Assembly (NCBI GenBank): GCA_036345935.2
Contig: JADWOT020001577.1
Location: 1,196,291-1,260,290, forward strand
Direction of reading: 5' to 3'
Origin: Taenia hydatigena
Lineage: Eukaryota; Platyhelminthes; Cestoda; Cyclophyllidea; Taeniidae
DNA length: 64,000 nucleotides
The translations under genes and the position numbers were made by a program. Within the stretch, counting starts at the first letter, position 1; each line of letters begins with the position of its first letter. Shown here piece after piece: positions 45,230-58,033 of the stretch. Below the pieces are notes generated by a model. It searched no databases, was not told where the DNA came from, and saw only the letters and a program-made list of their open reading frames with translations.

Positions 45230-47420
45230 TTAATTAATCAGACCTTAAAATGCGCGATTAATGTATAGGGTTGAGAAAAAATGTTAAACAAGGGAGCCTT
45301 TTCCATTCCCTCACGGTGTTGTTTAATTCTGCTGACCATTCAACTGACGCTTTTCTTCAGACATTTTGAGTGGACCCACCCCTGTCGGAACCATCATTCT
45401 ACCTCTTTTTATATATTAAAGCATTATATGAAGATGCCTTGCTTGATTTTTTGATTTACCCCTTATGGCCTCAGCAACCATAAGCTACCGTCGAATGCTT
45501 GCTTCCAAATTGTGATGAGTTGCACATTTTTACTTATGTTAGTGAGAGTAAAGTAGAGCAATGGCGTCATTTTGATGCCAATCTCAACAAAGAGGAATCA
45601 AATGTAGAGAACTTGTTATCTTCTGTGGGTCCGTACCACCCCTGCACGAGAAGTGCCGCATGATTTGCAGTCAGGAGTAGACTACAAAACAGCACCTCTC
45701 ATATTTGCCTGAGCTATTAAATCTTTCGCTAGCCAACATGACGCCCTGATAGGGATATCATCATTGATTCTAACTCTGGCAGGAATTCATCCATCAGGAA
45801 AGACAATCTTTTTTGACGGCAATGAATGTAGTGAAGTACACGAAGGCGACGAAGCCAGAGACCGTGACAATGGGAAAGATGGAAAAGTGAGTAGAGAGAA
45901 GGCAGACGATCAAGGGCATGGAGAGGATTTTGATGCTGAAGTGACTGATCTGATCAAAAGAGTTTCTGGACTGATGCATATTGCAGCACCGAGTTTCCAC
46001 CTATCCTGGCGTCGCCATATTCTCTGCCACATCCATCACTTGAATCGAATTCGATTTGTCGGAGGGTAGAAACTGTGAACCAACTGCTGTGCAAGTGTAA
46101 TTTCAGCCTACTGATCTTATCTACTCTCATTTGCATCCCCACGGCTGATCGCCTACGTTGGAGTCTGATGTGCGTCTATAAATGCATGAAATTATTTGTC
46201 AACATATGATTGTCTCCTCTTCCATGCTTTCTCATTGCTATTCAAATATATAAAGCAATGCTGGCAAGATCAGTGCCCGACTTGACAGATGAGCGGATCA
46301 AGTAGTAGTAGTAGTAGTAGCAGTCATTAAGCCCGAAACGACGCTTCTATTTTACAGGTACCATGCAAAATTCAACCACTCAGATACCAAAAATGCTGCG
46401 AGTTGGAACCGGCGCTAACAGTCTGTCTACTTCAACGGACCTTGCCTAAAGCAGGGGATGTGGTGGTAAAACTTCACACCATGCCACGCTTAGCCAGCGC
46501 AGAATTTGAACTGAGAAAGTCCATAAAGAGAACCACATATTAGCATAGTGATCCCACTCCACCGTTTGCAGTCCTTCCATAAAGCGAATAATCAGTGCAT
46601 CCAAAACCATTTAAAAACGGCATATGACAAAGGTCGCTTTTGCAGAAATCGTGAACAGAACTACTAATTGCTATATGGAACCCTAAAACTACGTATATTC
46701 AACCACTGTAATCACCTCTAACTCTGCTAGCTTTATGCTGATGCTTCCAAAAATTAGTAAAATCCCAATATTTTTAACTTAAAATAGCACTTTAGTGCTG
46801 CGATTTTTCCTCATCTTTCATGCCCTCTCCATTCTTAATGCCATGCTTGTCTTGGTAAGGTGTCGTGAGCGCATCCACAGAATCTGAAATGAGGGTGGCG
46901 CCTGGCCCATAATGTGTTGGGTTAGGAAGGTGGTGAAGCATCTCACTACTCATGGATGCATGAGTAACTACTCAAGCATACAAGTAGAGCTTCCGGTTAC
47001 ATGCTTCCCCACTCCCCACCTCAAGTCGCGCACCCAATGCGCGAGCGCGTGGTTCTTGCAAAATAAGCATGTATTTGTGATGTAATCAGAAAGAAAACAG
47101 GTCTTATCACATCAGCATATCACCATGGCAATTTGATACTTCAGCGTCTGTGAAGGAATGCGATAAGTCGCCATGGGTTGTGAGGCGTGGTCGTGTGTCC
47201 ATGTGAGGGGAGAACACCCTCTCTTTTGGCCATCCTTTCATCACCACTCTACCAACCGTATTGTAACTGGCTATTTCATTTTGCGTTTGTAGGATGCTGA
47301 CATGGCTGGGTTGCTGTCTACAGTGGAGTCTATTTGTGCGTTCTGATGGTGTTAAGTTCATCGGATTCAGTGCGAGTACTATCCTCTCGAAATTATAATT
47401 TGTCAAATAAAAAGCTATAA
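45230..47420 (-). repeat. U block copy 4 (longest)
   Basis: This is the most complete 5' flank of the family. It matches 34.74-36.14 kb, 28.69-29.69 kb and, inverted, 1.66-3.27 kb. It contains the 0.8-kb segment with paired frames (45.28-46.06 kb), a short AGT repeat and an open frame at 47107-47406 (minus) whose last 14 codons (TDAEVS..HGDMLM then stop) match the frame at 1837-2136. Confidence 0.7.
46301..46320. repeat. (AGT)n microsatellite
   Basis: Six to seven AGT triplets followed by CAG, within U block copy 4. The other U copies lack it. Confidence 0.85.
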
Positions 47421-50400
47421 ATGCGGTAGCTCAATCCTCATTTTGTGATCTTGCTTCGTTGTTTTTGCCAATGATCCTTCGACGATGCACTGCCAACCAT
47501 TTTGTTCTTGCCTTTTGATCCTCAATTTCTAGCCTGTTGCTCATGTGGCTACCACCCCAGTCTGCGGAAAGGCCTGGTAGTAATTGGCCTTTAATCAGTC
47601 TCGAGTCATTCAGGGAGCATGCATTATCCAGCAAGGCTTAAGGCTTTAGCAAAAGATAAGAGGAAACTTTCAGAACTGCTATTCGAGCAATCCTTTAATT
47701 GTCACTGTTTTGTTCAAACTTTGTCCCTTTTTCAATCGCCTGTGTTTTTCACAAGGCGAAGTCGGTAGCTATGTACAATTTGCAGTTTACTCTATGCAAT
47801 ACTATTTTTTGCTTAAAATCTTTTTAATTTATTAAATCGTAACCGTCAGACAGACTTGTGCATGGATAAAACCACGTTGTCAACCAGATACAAAGCAAGC
47901 GAAAATACTATTTATAGTTTTCCAGTGCATTTAAAGCTCAGCAAGAAGCAACGCAGAGAAGGTGCTGCTGAGTGGAGGAAAAGTTTGAGCGATTTTTGGA
48001 GTGACAAGTTACCTTCCCCTGATTGTGTGTGTCAAATGCACAGGAGTGCTACTCAGTCTATGATGACTCCTCCTTATTCAAGCTCCATCGGAAAGGGTGC
48101 CAGCTAAGCCCTGATCATGCAATAAAATCGTCTTTGTTTCCCTAGTCGAGCTTTATTTATTTACTTTTGTAGCGTCGGTCACTTCTCCTTCGATGCTCTG
48201 TATGGGGACTTGAGAATATGTAGAGTCGACCAACAGAGCTAGTCGGAGAGCAAATGGATTAAATTGCTTGACTCATATGGTGCTTTGTTTGGCGGGTTGC
48301 CCGATCTTGGAGAAGATTGTTAGTCCCAGATTTGGTGGCATGATGCACAAGAAGAAGCGAGTGATGAAACAGTTCATGAGCACCAGAATGGGCCATTTTC
48401 CGTGCGACGGCAGATGGGACTTTGCATTCCCTTTTCATTTCGCTATTCACTGGTGCGCAATCCTCTTGATAGTGAAAAGAGAGTGGCATTATTTTTTGTT
48501 TGTCGATAAGCTACACCATCAACTGTGCCACCACCTTCGCATTGTTTAACCGCTACTCCAGTGCACACAATGGAATATGTTTTCTAAATAACGTAGCACA
48601 GACGTTTTACATTGTATTGCAACAACTTTAGACTGACACAGCAAAACAAACTATTGACTCCCTGTTCTGCTGTTACATCCATCGATTGGCAACAGTGAGA
48701 AAAGGAGTCCTTTTGAAAGCTTTAAAGAGTGCATGGTTGCTTATCTCTAAATAAATGGCGCATCATAACAAATTTATGCCGCTTACAACCATTTTAAGCT
48801 CTTCTTACCCTCTTCATGCATTAAGTGTGAATTGCCAGAAGTGACTTTAAGCCTGCCTTTTAATAACCTACTACAGATATCAGCTCGATACCACGGCCAA
48901 TCGGCAAACCAGTTTTCTCGTGCACCACACCGAAATCCGTTTAAAGGTCTCAGGCTTCTCTAACAAACTTGCCTTCTTAATCACTTTCTTTAGAATGGAT
49001 ACACTGCAGCATGGTTTTTCTATATAGATTACCACCTTTTAAGTCGGTCCCATCTCTCATACAAATGCTGATCGGTTGCCTACCTAATAAGCTTTTATTT
49101 AGTTCTAGTTTCAGCCTTATGCATCAGTTTGAATCGCAACAAGCTAGTCTTTGTCATCCTAGTAGGGGTTCGTTTTCTGCAGTAGGTACAGCAAAGCCAG
49201 TGATTCTAACCCTTTGATTCTGGAAAATCCATCTGGCCTACCACTACGATTTTGATGTCGGATTTGAGGTAAGTTCTCGTGCCTCTTTCAGCCATTCGTT
49301 TTAGCCCACTTTGTTCGACATATAAATATATTGTAGACCTTGCTGCAAATCGATGCAAGCCACCCTATGGAGGGTAGTCGGAACTAGACATGGTCGAGTA
49401 CTTCCACAGGTATACCTTGCCAGTTGCATCACATCCTATAGGTCCCTCTCTTTTGACCAATCCTACATAAGCCACAGTCCATCTAACCAAATGTGATGCG
49501 TCACATCAGCTCAAGCCTTTTGCATGCACTGATGCCACCCAACCCCATGCCGTAACTTTCCTACAACAACTACAATCTCAGCAACTATATTTTCGTTGCC
49601 GACTACAACAATTAATTTGTTCCGTTATTCCAACAAGCGCTGTGTTTTATGCTAAAGCCCTATAAAACTCAAAGTAGACCATTCACATGGCGCGATACAT
49701 GGAGTTTAGCACGAATAAATTCTACTTGACTTGTTAATTATCAAAGTTGTGTTGTGGAAAGGTAATTTATTGCACAGCAGAGGTCTCGGAGATAGGGTTT
49801 GACCTCCATAAGGGCTTAATGCAGATCCATTTGAATCTGGTCGCCTATGAAAAAGAAATGCTGTCAGGTTTGCTATACAATGCCTCCACTAGGTTCTCAG
49901 CTATCGAGTCTCCTAGAATGCGAGTGAATGGAGTCAGCAGACGTAGGTGTGCATGCGTGCTGAGGCGGAAGAAGGTTACGAAGAAAACCCATTTCACTAA
50001 TGTCACGTGCCAAGCCCTTCAGAGGGCAGAAGAAGGGAGCACTCAGCCTGCATTCGACGTGTTTGGTAACAACTTCGCCCTTGCGGAATGGTCTAGATAC
50101 GTGGGCACTACCCTCCACGTGAGCCTGATTGTTTACCATGTGAGTTTTAAATGATTGCATCTAAACATGCGTGTTCAGAAAGGAAGGAAATAGGAGTCAT
50201 TTGTCTAAGGATGGTAAAGAATCAAAGATTGTTAAGAATAGGGTTATAAGTGCCGAACATTTAGGTCTGTTGTGAGGTCTAGGCTTGAAGCCTATTTAAG
50301 AAGACAACTTGCACATTGCACAAAGGGATCAGCTGGCAATAAGCCCTATGACCAACTCACTTGCTCATCTCGGATTTGTCGATCTTGATCTGGGATTAAA

Positions 50401-52479
50401 AATTAGTTTCATAATATAATGGGCTCTTTGCTCTGGTAAAATCAGCTAGCACAGGCAAATAAATTGTATCCAAAGTTGCATCATGATGTGGAACCAAAAT
50501 GGGTCTTAATATTCTTCTTACCTTTGCATAAGCTTACAGGTCTCAACAATTACTTTAATGCTCGACAGACAATAATGGTCTTGAAGCTTTTCATCACACA
50601 GGCAGCAAAGCTGAGCAAGTGCGGCAAATCACCACTATCAATCTTCCATCTTCAGTTAGACAGCCCTAGCACCGACGTCGTCACTTCTCCGTCGCATGCA
50701 AAACTCCTTTTAAAGCGCATCCCTCTGCACCACTGTTTCGTTTCTGCCTCCTTTCGCAACTGTCTGCATGACTATGTGAATACCTGGTGAGCCAGTAATA
50801 ATCAATTGGTGCAATGCGGGCGATAACAGAAGATGGCGATAAGGTGCAAATACGTTATAGGAGCCAAAATTTAGGATAATGTTTTCTACAAAGGAATGCG
50901 ATGCGCGCCTCTTAAACCGCCGAAGTATTACCAATGCATTGGATCTTCCTTTGAATAATTCGGCACTGGAGTGCAGGCATGCGTCAATGTGAGCAAAGCG
51001 CGGGTGTTATTCAGACCACCCTCTTGTTTATTCGGTATTAGGTGTGCCACAACTTGCCCTATTAATAATCATTTTGTTTTATTAATGTCGATGCTGTCAC
51101 CTGCATTGCTGACAGTCAGTTCCTTCAAAGCTTTTAACTTACTACCTAAAATTCTCACCGAATTGGATTACACTTGTGTGTCGTTGCACCCACTCAGTCA
51201 GGTATCTCTGCTTATCGGCTTTATTGGCAGCTCTTCTATGACGCTGTTTAAAATACAACGTTTTTGGAAGAGCATTTCCCTTGCCTTTATGTCATTCTTC
51301 CCTTAATGCAAAATTATCTGAACACATATATTTAACATTGGATGCCAGTCAAAGTGTAGTGGAAACGAAACGCACGTATATTAAAGCTCATGATTTCCAG
51401 CAGTATTCTTTCAATTGTCTCCAATTATTGTTGCTGCATTCCTTCAAATGCATAAACACTCGCAAGTCAAAAGTACACAGCATTTAGCATCAGCCTCTGT
51501 TTCTTCGAAGTCGTTCCACGATGTGTTATGGTTGCGCTTAGAGCCCTATTTTGCCACTCATCTTGCGACATGCTGGCCAATTTTTTTTCAACTCTGTCAA
51601 TGGCTTCTGCCAGTGCTCTACTGCTGCTCTATGATTCGCTGGCGAAAGTGTAGACCTATCACAAGTCGAGAAGGAGCGTGTGCACACGACTTTGAAATAA
51701 ACCTGCACCCGTTTTCGTCTGGCAGATAAAGGTAAGCGAATTTCTTAGGCCCGATTGGTCAATACGTATGCGGCTTCCGTATCTTGCAACTTCGTCTCCA
51801 TTTCTCACCGCGAACACTTTTAAAGTCACTATGACCTAGGGATTATTTGCATTCAGACTCATCAGTACTGCCGCTTGGAAGATAAATGGTGCGCTTAATG
51901 ATATCGGAAGGCAGATTTGCATTTGGATTTACTAGATACAGCTTGCTATTTATTTGATTCTAGGTAAAATGATACCTGCGCTTTCTTTCGTTTAATGTTT
52001 CTTCGTTAGGGACAAACGCGAAATTTGTAATTCCTTATTGATATTGCAGTGGTGAATTGGACAATTTGGTAATGCGGGCCAAAATCGGGGCACCATAGGC
52101 CACAGGAAAATGCAGTCCATCATTCTCAGCCGAGCAGCACCATATTCCTTTATCTGCTTTACCACCCTTCCAGCCCTCAGGGACCTTTCGGCAATGGCGT
52201 AGACCGTGTGTTACTAATCAGGACGTCAAAATTTCCATCTGCAGCGACGAATTCATTGTTACACTGTGCTGCTCGCCTCTATCCTGACTACTGACTTCTG
52301 CCTCCCCTCACCCGTCTTCGAGAAAAAATTATGCTTTTGGGCAGCCAGATGAGAGGCGCTATCCTTCTCACTCGCTAGCAAACAGTCCCATCTTAAGTGT
52401 CACTTTATTCGAGAGTTATTTTCTATTGTTATTTTTTGTATTAAAACCATGATTAGTGTCTTTTGTCCTCCTTGTCTAG
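47421..52479. other. 5-kb stretch without a recognised gene
   Basis: I find no copies of the duplication families here. The longest frames are 49747-50154 (+, 135 codons from a TTG; the first ATG is later), 51415-51729 (+), 50971-51306 (+) and 50464-50790 (+). None has a motif I recognise, and several have competing frames on the other strand. Good-looking splice donors (GTAAGT at 49269, GTAAGC at about 51731) suggest it may hold 5' exons or introns of the gene at 52.5 kb. Confidence 0.35.
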
Positions 52480-52480
52480 A

Positions 52481-53542
52481 ATGGTTACAATGCAAGAGCA
52501 AAGGACTCCTGCCATCAATTTAGTTAGTGCATTTCATCAACTTAACCGTCAATTGATTTCTGGCAAGGATCGAGCCACTATGGCTTCCTCAGAGCAGGCA
52601 GACATCAATATCACTGCAAGGCTTGGTAAGATACTTAATTAGGAGTATAAAGTGACTAAAAATATATGATTATATCTGTAGTTACGTAAGGTTGTGCCGC
52701 TTTAGGATCCTTTCTCCATATATAGTTTGAGAGCTTGGCAAAAATTTTCTTTTACCTCCCTTTGCATACGTCCACCCTAGGTACTAGTTTATGTAGCTCC
52801 AAAAGCACCTTTTTTCTTCTGCGTGGCCGTCACCAATGCCTTCGATGCAAGCCAGTCATGTATAACCTAATTTATTTGCTAATCATTCGTCAAAGTATGA
52901 GGCCTTCCTAATCCAAATTGTACCACATCCAAACCAAAGCACTGTACAGCTCTGAAAAGGTGCTGCTACTTGGCATATAGCTTTGTGCTTTGCGCGTATG
53001 GCTCCCAATTTTGCGCACCCAACTGCCAACACTTTTAGGTGAGCACAGTGGACTTAATTAGAGACTAGCCTCTGTGCAAACCAAGTCTGAGTTGATTGGC
53101 TTAAAACAGCGCCCGAAAGTTATATTTTTTGATTTGTGATATCTCAAAGGAGTCACGCTGTGTTCACTCCGCAAATTTTGTGCATCGCGCCTCTTTGCTA
53201 CTTTTAGCGTTTTGCACTAATGACTCCTGCTGCTCACATCTCACTTGTTCAAGCATCAACGGCTGTGCCACTACCAAAGCATCCACCATAGCCACACCAG
53301 GGCATACGATCTGCGCTATGTCTCACCCCAGTTATTTCATCGGAAGCGCTTCATGTTTGTATAGCAACTGATTTTGATCTGACACAAAAAATGTCGAGAT
53401 TAGTGGTATTTTCTTATCACCATTTCCTTAATTTTCCCCTAATATAGGCGATAACTCTGCTGCATCTACCACCGCATTTCGCGGGCTAGTTAGCGGAAGC
53501 AGTTTTACACACGGCAGTGAGCAAACTAATGAAATTGGCTGA
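52481..53542 (+). CDS. Small two-exon gene, protein of unknown family (at least 79 residues)
   Basis: An exon at 52480-52625 follows a strong 3' splice site (TCCTCCTTGTCTAG) and ends at donor GTAAGATAC. It encodes 48 residues from ATG 52481 (MVTMQEQRTPAINLVSAFHQ at the start) plus one base of a phase-1 codon. A second exon at 53448-53542 follows a pyrimidine-rich acceptor ending ATATAG, completes the Gly codon, stays open and stops at TGA 53540-53542. The protein is hydrophilic and Ser/Thr-rich towards its end (GLVSGSSFTHGSEQTNEIG), with no signal peptide, membrane segment or domain that I recognise. The frame is also open back to the acceptor, so the gene may start further upstream: ATGTCGGATTTGAG at 49255-49268 before GTAAGT would join in frame as MSDLR. 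The splice evidence is good, the function is unknown and there is no copy elsewhere in the window. Confidence 0.45.
52626..53447 (+). other. Predicted phase-1 intron (822 bp)
   Basis: GT-AG intron between the two exons of the small gene, with donor GTAAGA and acceptor preceded by TTTTCCCC. An 80-codon frame inside it (53129-53371, +) has no recognised motif. Confidence 0.4.
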
Positions 53543-53811
53543 GGAATCAATTCCAACGCTAGTCGTCATTTCGGTGGCAGGCATTTGATTGCATCTGTGA
53601 GATGGACCGATTTTAACTACTTCGCATTCGCCAGTACACTTGATGATAATTGTAAAATGGAAACCACGAAAGGAAAAGGAATTCGAGTAAGTAGATTAAC
53701 AAGAATTCGTAGGTATCCAAGTTAGCCATTGCACACCTTGGCATATCGATGCAGAAGACTATCAATTTCACAAACTTCCCTGCTTCCCATTGAAATGAGA
53801 GCAGTAATTCC

Positions 53812-54600
53812 ATGGGGCCATGTCGGTTGGAGGCCACTGTCAATAAATTTACTTGAAGTCCATTGTCACCACAATGCCATATCTAAATTGGAACTTCGTA
53901 ATTTTGATCCCGGTTATAATGTTTGATTGCTCTAAGAGAATAAATCAAGTGGAGCATTTGCTTTGACTACATCTGTGCGGACCTAATGAGCATATGCATA
54001 TCCATTAAGAGCTGCACTCAACTGTCCGCATCAGCTACACTCTGAGACCTCTTCCTTTTGTAGTGCAATTACAAGTGGCTGCGGTTGCAATCCTGCGCTT
54101 TAGGGAGCACCACAACAGACGCAGCCTAAAAATAGGGATGAACTTATTCGGCTTAGCCAAAAAGAAGAAATATAGACGCACTAACAAGCTCACTAGGGCA
54201 CCAACAATTGCTGCAACGCATTAAAAATTATAATGTGGGTACCACTTCGGAAAGTGGTGTGAAAGGTCGAACTGAAAGAGGCGATGTAACGACCTGCGAT
54301 TTCCACAAAAATGCTGCAGTTTGTTCACGAACTGTGGCATTTTGTTGGGCAGTCAAACAACTCGAACAATGAGAATGGAGTCTCTATGCACGAGAAATGA
54401 AAGCGAGGCTGTTAGCTGAGTGCAGCAGGATCCAGGTAGGTAAGAAGTCAGGAGCATGCAAGGAAAGGGACTAAGTCGATTGGCTTTGTGCATGACATTT
54501 AAGGAGTCAAATATAAAATAAGTCGCACCTCTCTATCCTTAGTGTATAGAGAAGGAGTGTCGAAGCTTTCATCTCACGGTACCCCAAGGTTAGTGGGTAC
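53812..54600 (-). repeat. Inverted repeat arm (partner 22480-23211)
   Basis: This is the reverse-complement partner of the spacer between the 3.58-kb tandem units. Its left end at CATGTCGG is 270 bp after the stop codon of the small gene, so it may form part of that gene's 3' region. The two arms are about 30 kb apart. Confidence 0.85.
53939..53944 (+). terminator. Candidate poly(A) signal AATAAA
   Basis: AATAAA about 400 bp after the stop codon of the small two-exon gene, inside the inverted-repeat arm. The signal is not conserved in the other arm (about 23070-23085). Confidence 0.25.
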
Positions 54601-56361
54601 GATTCCCCGTAATTTGGGTCCAGATTGTCTCGTGCGACTGCGCGGAGAGATAGCACGACATCTTGGACGAGGAGAGTTTTGCCACTGTAGCACTAGACTA
54701 ATTAGGCTTCGCTATCAAAAATCCATGAAAAATGGATATTTTTGTGTTAATGGCCAAAAGAACTCTCAATTGTGTTTCCTGCTCTCTTGAAGGTAGTAAT
54801 AATTAATTTGACTAGTGGTTGACATTTTTTTGATGGAATACATACACATTGTTTCCTGTGACCACCCATAAACCTTTTTTCATTTTCTGGATAGTTAGGA
54901 CCATGTAATCGTGTAGAAATGACAGAAGAAAGCGTGCCATACACCTTGAACAGTGCAGGTCTACGGTGTGTGTAACTAATACTTTACCACCGAAGTCAAA
55001 CTTTGCGAGGGTTGTCTCAAACCAATGTCCTTTTATTCCTTGTAGTCTTCAATTTACCCTTCTGACCGGGGTTAGAATATATTGACCCTAATGCACATAA
55101 TCCTTCAATCACTTTCGATCCTTTCTGTTGTGGCTTATAATAGCAGCCAAACTTTGTTAATCTTTGCATAGTCGATCACGCCATGAAATTGTAAACTTAT
55201 ACCCGTTTGTCATGATTTTTCTCCTCCTAGTCAGCTATTGCGACCAAACTCAATAAAATGGCTGCTGTGGACAAATTGTGGTTCGATGCAATGTAACTTA
55301 ACAGTCTCAATGGCGTTGTAAGCTTTGAGGCACGAGGGTGTTTGAAAATCAGGTGGTTACTAAGCTTGGCCGTGTGGTAATAGTTGCCAGCGAAGCTGAG
55401 CCGAACCATCCCCTAAGTGCTACGCCATAGGCTGCACTGCAAGCAATAGCCTCTGCACCTAATAACCGCCAGATTGTTAACCAAATGATTCTACTTCACA
55501 TCACGCTCATCACTTCAGCCGCCCCTCTGCCTTCCTGATTAGCAATTTTAAACACTACAACCTGAATTTATTAAGTAGAACATTAATGTGCAGTCTGAGT
55601 GCGTTTGACTACTTAGGCAGACATAAGCAAAAACTCGTCAAAGTAGGCTAACTGCGTGTTGAATGGTGCTGTAATGGCGAAGTAGAAAGCTTAGAGGCAG
55701 TGTTCTAGAACGGCCTGTGTCGTCGTTGAACTAACAGACTTTGCTTAGTGTCGTTGAGGATAACTTGGAACATGGGTAATCAGCAGCTGTCGCCACTACA
55801 ATCCGAGACACCCTATCATCGACACCTCCATGGTAGACGTAGGCTTAAAGTGTGGTGAAGGCGGAAAAGGCGGGAGCGCTTCAGAGCGAACTCAGTCTCC
55901 TGCATAAACAAGTCACAGTTGAGTGAGTTTTGGGACGGTACGAACTCACGTTTTGAGTCATGGCACGAGATCTGGTCTGTGACGCTTGCAACGTAATCGT
56001 AATTGTGACTTTGCAAAGGAAAATATGCTTGTAGTTGCATACTCTTAGAAGAAAGTAAGACAGTGCGCGCAGATTTGTGATGAAAAAAATTGACACACAG
56101 CCATCAAATGTGAGTTGGCTTTGCTGCTGGAGTTCTCGGTTAAAATAATAAAGACTCAAGAAAATAACACATGGAGAGCTGGGAAATTGAGTCATTTGAT
56201 CAGCAAAGCAAAACCTGGGTAAAGGCAAATAATGCCTATATGTTCCAACTGTAAATCTTTTGTCTTTGAGCCAAATGCTCCACATCCCCAATTACGCGTG
56301 CGTCTTTTACCAAAATATATTAGTCAAATGCAGTTGGACTGATTGATCAAAAGAAAATTAA
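54601..56361. other. No recognisable gene
   Basis: I see no gene, RNA or clear duplicate in this stretch. The longest frame (55881-56291, minus, 136 codons) overlaps another minus frame and lacks recognisable features. Confidence 0.4.
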
Positions 56362-57557
56362 GTCATGACAGTTGCACCTGCCTTTGAAAAGAAGTATGTT
56401 TGAACTGTATGCGAATCAGTTACCATTTTAGACACCATGAAGCTCGCAGATTCTAAGATATAGAGCATCGATGCACTGCAAATTAAACCTTGGCTTTGAC
56501 TGTAAGATGTAAAGAATCTGCTGCAATAGGGCAGCCTTTACTGCCTTTTAAATGATCCCCATACAGAAGGGCTTAAAGTGGAACCGGGTCTAGACTTCCA
56601 TGTGCATCCATTTTCTAAATAAATTCAATCTCAAAAGAGGGCAATAGGTTGTTCCCGACTCCAGCTTGAAGATTACTGCTAATATGGGTGCTATGGGGTG
56701 GAGCAGGATCCGGGGCAAACGGAGAAGCCGAGGAGACCTGCAGATAGCAACAGTGAGTTACACTCTACCAAACTTCATCCGTTTATTTTCAGTCTGTGCT
56801 TTCCCGCACCAACTCTGTTTGCCGAACTCGGCATATGCCATTAAGCTTCTTGACCACTCATGAAATTCGTATCGCGACTGTAATACTTGGCGCCATCTGC
56901 AATGTTTGATTAGAGTCTGTCATGGCAGAACATGTTTCGCTCGACCCGAACTACTGTAAGGATTTTAACGCTTGTCCAACTGGGACCTTGCCTATGATGG
57001 AACTGCATTCTGTATCCTAAAATGTCAAACACCACTAGTAGTTATTAATATGATTTGTCTTATCAAGATTTGTTGAGATGGAAATGTCTTTAACCTCAGA
57101 CTTTATGTCTCAATTACTGTCTTCCTTTTATTCATGAGCTATTACTGCTACCCTTGCAAGGCAACCTGAGATCCACCACGTCTACAATACTTCTCGCATG
57201 CGCATTTTCACTTCATCAACGGGTGGGAGGGAGACACCACCTTATCCTCATCGCTTGCAATTCTTTCGGGTGTTGATCTTAGGCACGGCATGGCCATTTG
57301 CGAAACTGGACCACAGTTTGGCTGCATCGAGATCGAAGGACTACGAAACCATGGCTGTGATTATGAATTTGGCTGCAGTCTTTGCTCAATACGATGTTGA
57401 CACCCAGCTAACTCAGGCTTAGATCCAAATTGATTTCTAAACATACACTAAGGTTGGTGATAATTCGACCGAGGATTCAAGAAGTTCGTTGAGTACAGCT
57501 AAACAAGTGCTAAATCATCACCTGCTCTTATTTTTTTCAACGGACATTTCGTTAAGC
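56362..57557 (+). repeat. 1.2-kb direct duplicate of 3818-5037
   Basis: The left end is GTCATGACAG and the right end CATTTCGTTAAGC. The 48 bases at the very end of the window match about 56898-56945 with one difference. No supported coding sequence. Confidence 0.85.
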
Positions 57558-57559
57558 AT

Positions 57560-58033
57560 TCAAAGGTGCGTCCTTACCATTCTGTGTTCAAGCAGACATC
57601 TTAGTTATGATGACGCATCTCAAACAGAGGATTCTTGATTGTGTGAACACGGGTCACGGGTCACTATGATGTCGCTGATGGGTTTTGCGACCTTATCTGA
57701 GCCCACGAATAGGTCAAAGTGAAGAGATGCGTAGAAAGAAAATCGTGAAGCATATCATTTAGGCAAAGGCACAGGAAGAGTAGGGAAGAGTGGTGTCAGA
57801 ATCAAAGGCTGGGCATTAACTAGGCTCTTCATCACTCGACTGTGCACATTGCGAGCGAGTGCTAAATGATGCCCATTAACTCTATAGTATATACTTACGA
57901 AAATTTAGTTAAGAGAGTTAAAACTCTTTTTTTTTAAAGCAATGCGTCTTTGAGCTGTAAGTAAACCATCTTCTATCTTGAAATATTATGAAGCCCACAA
58001 ACACTGAGGCATAGAGCGTCGATGCACCGAAAC
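57560..58033 (+). repeat. Direct duplicate of 13324-13814
   Basis: This starts within a few bases of the end of the 56-57.5-kb duplicate and ends at GATGCACCGAAAC. It then continues as an old copy of the 3.9-kb unit, so three duplicated pieces are joined head to tail. Confidence 0.8.
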
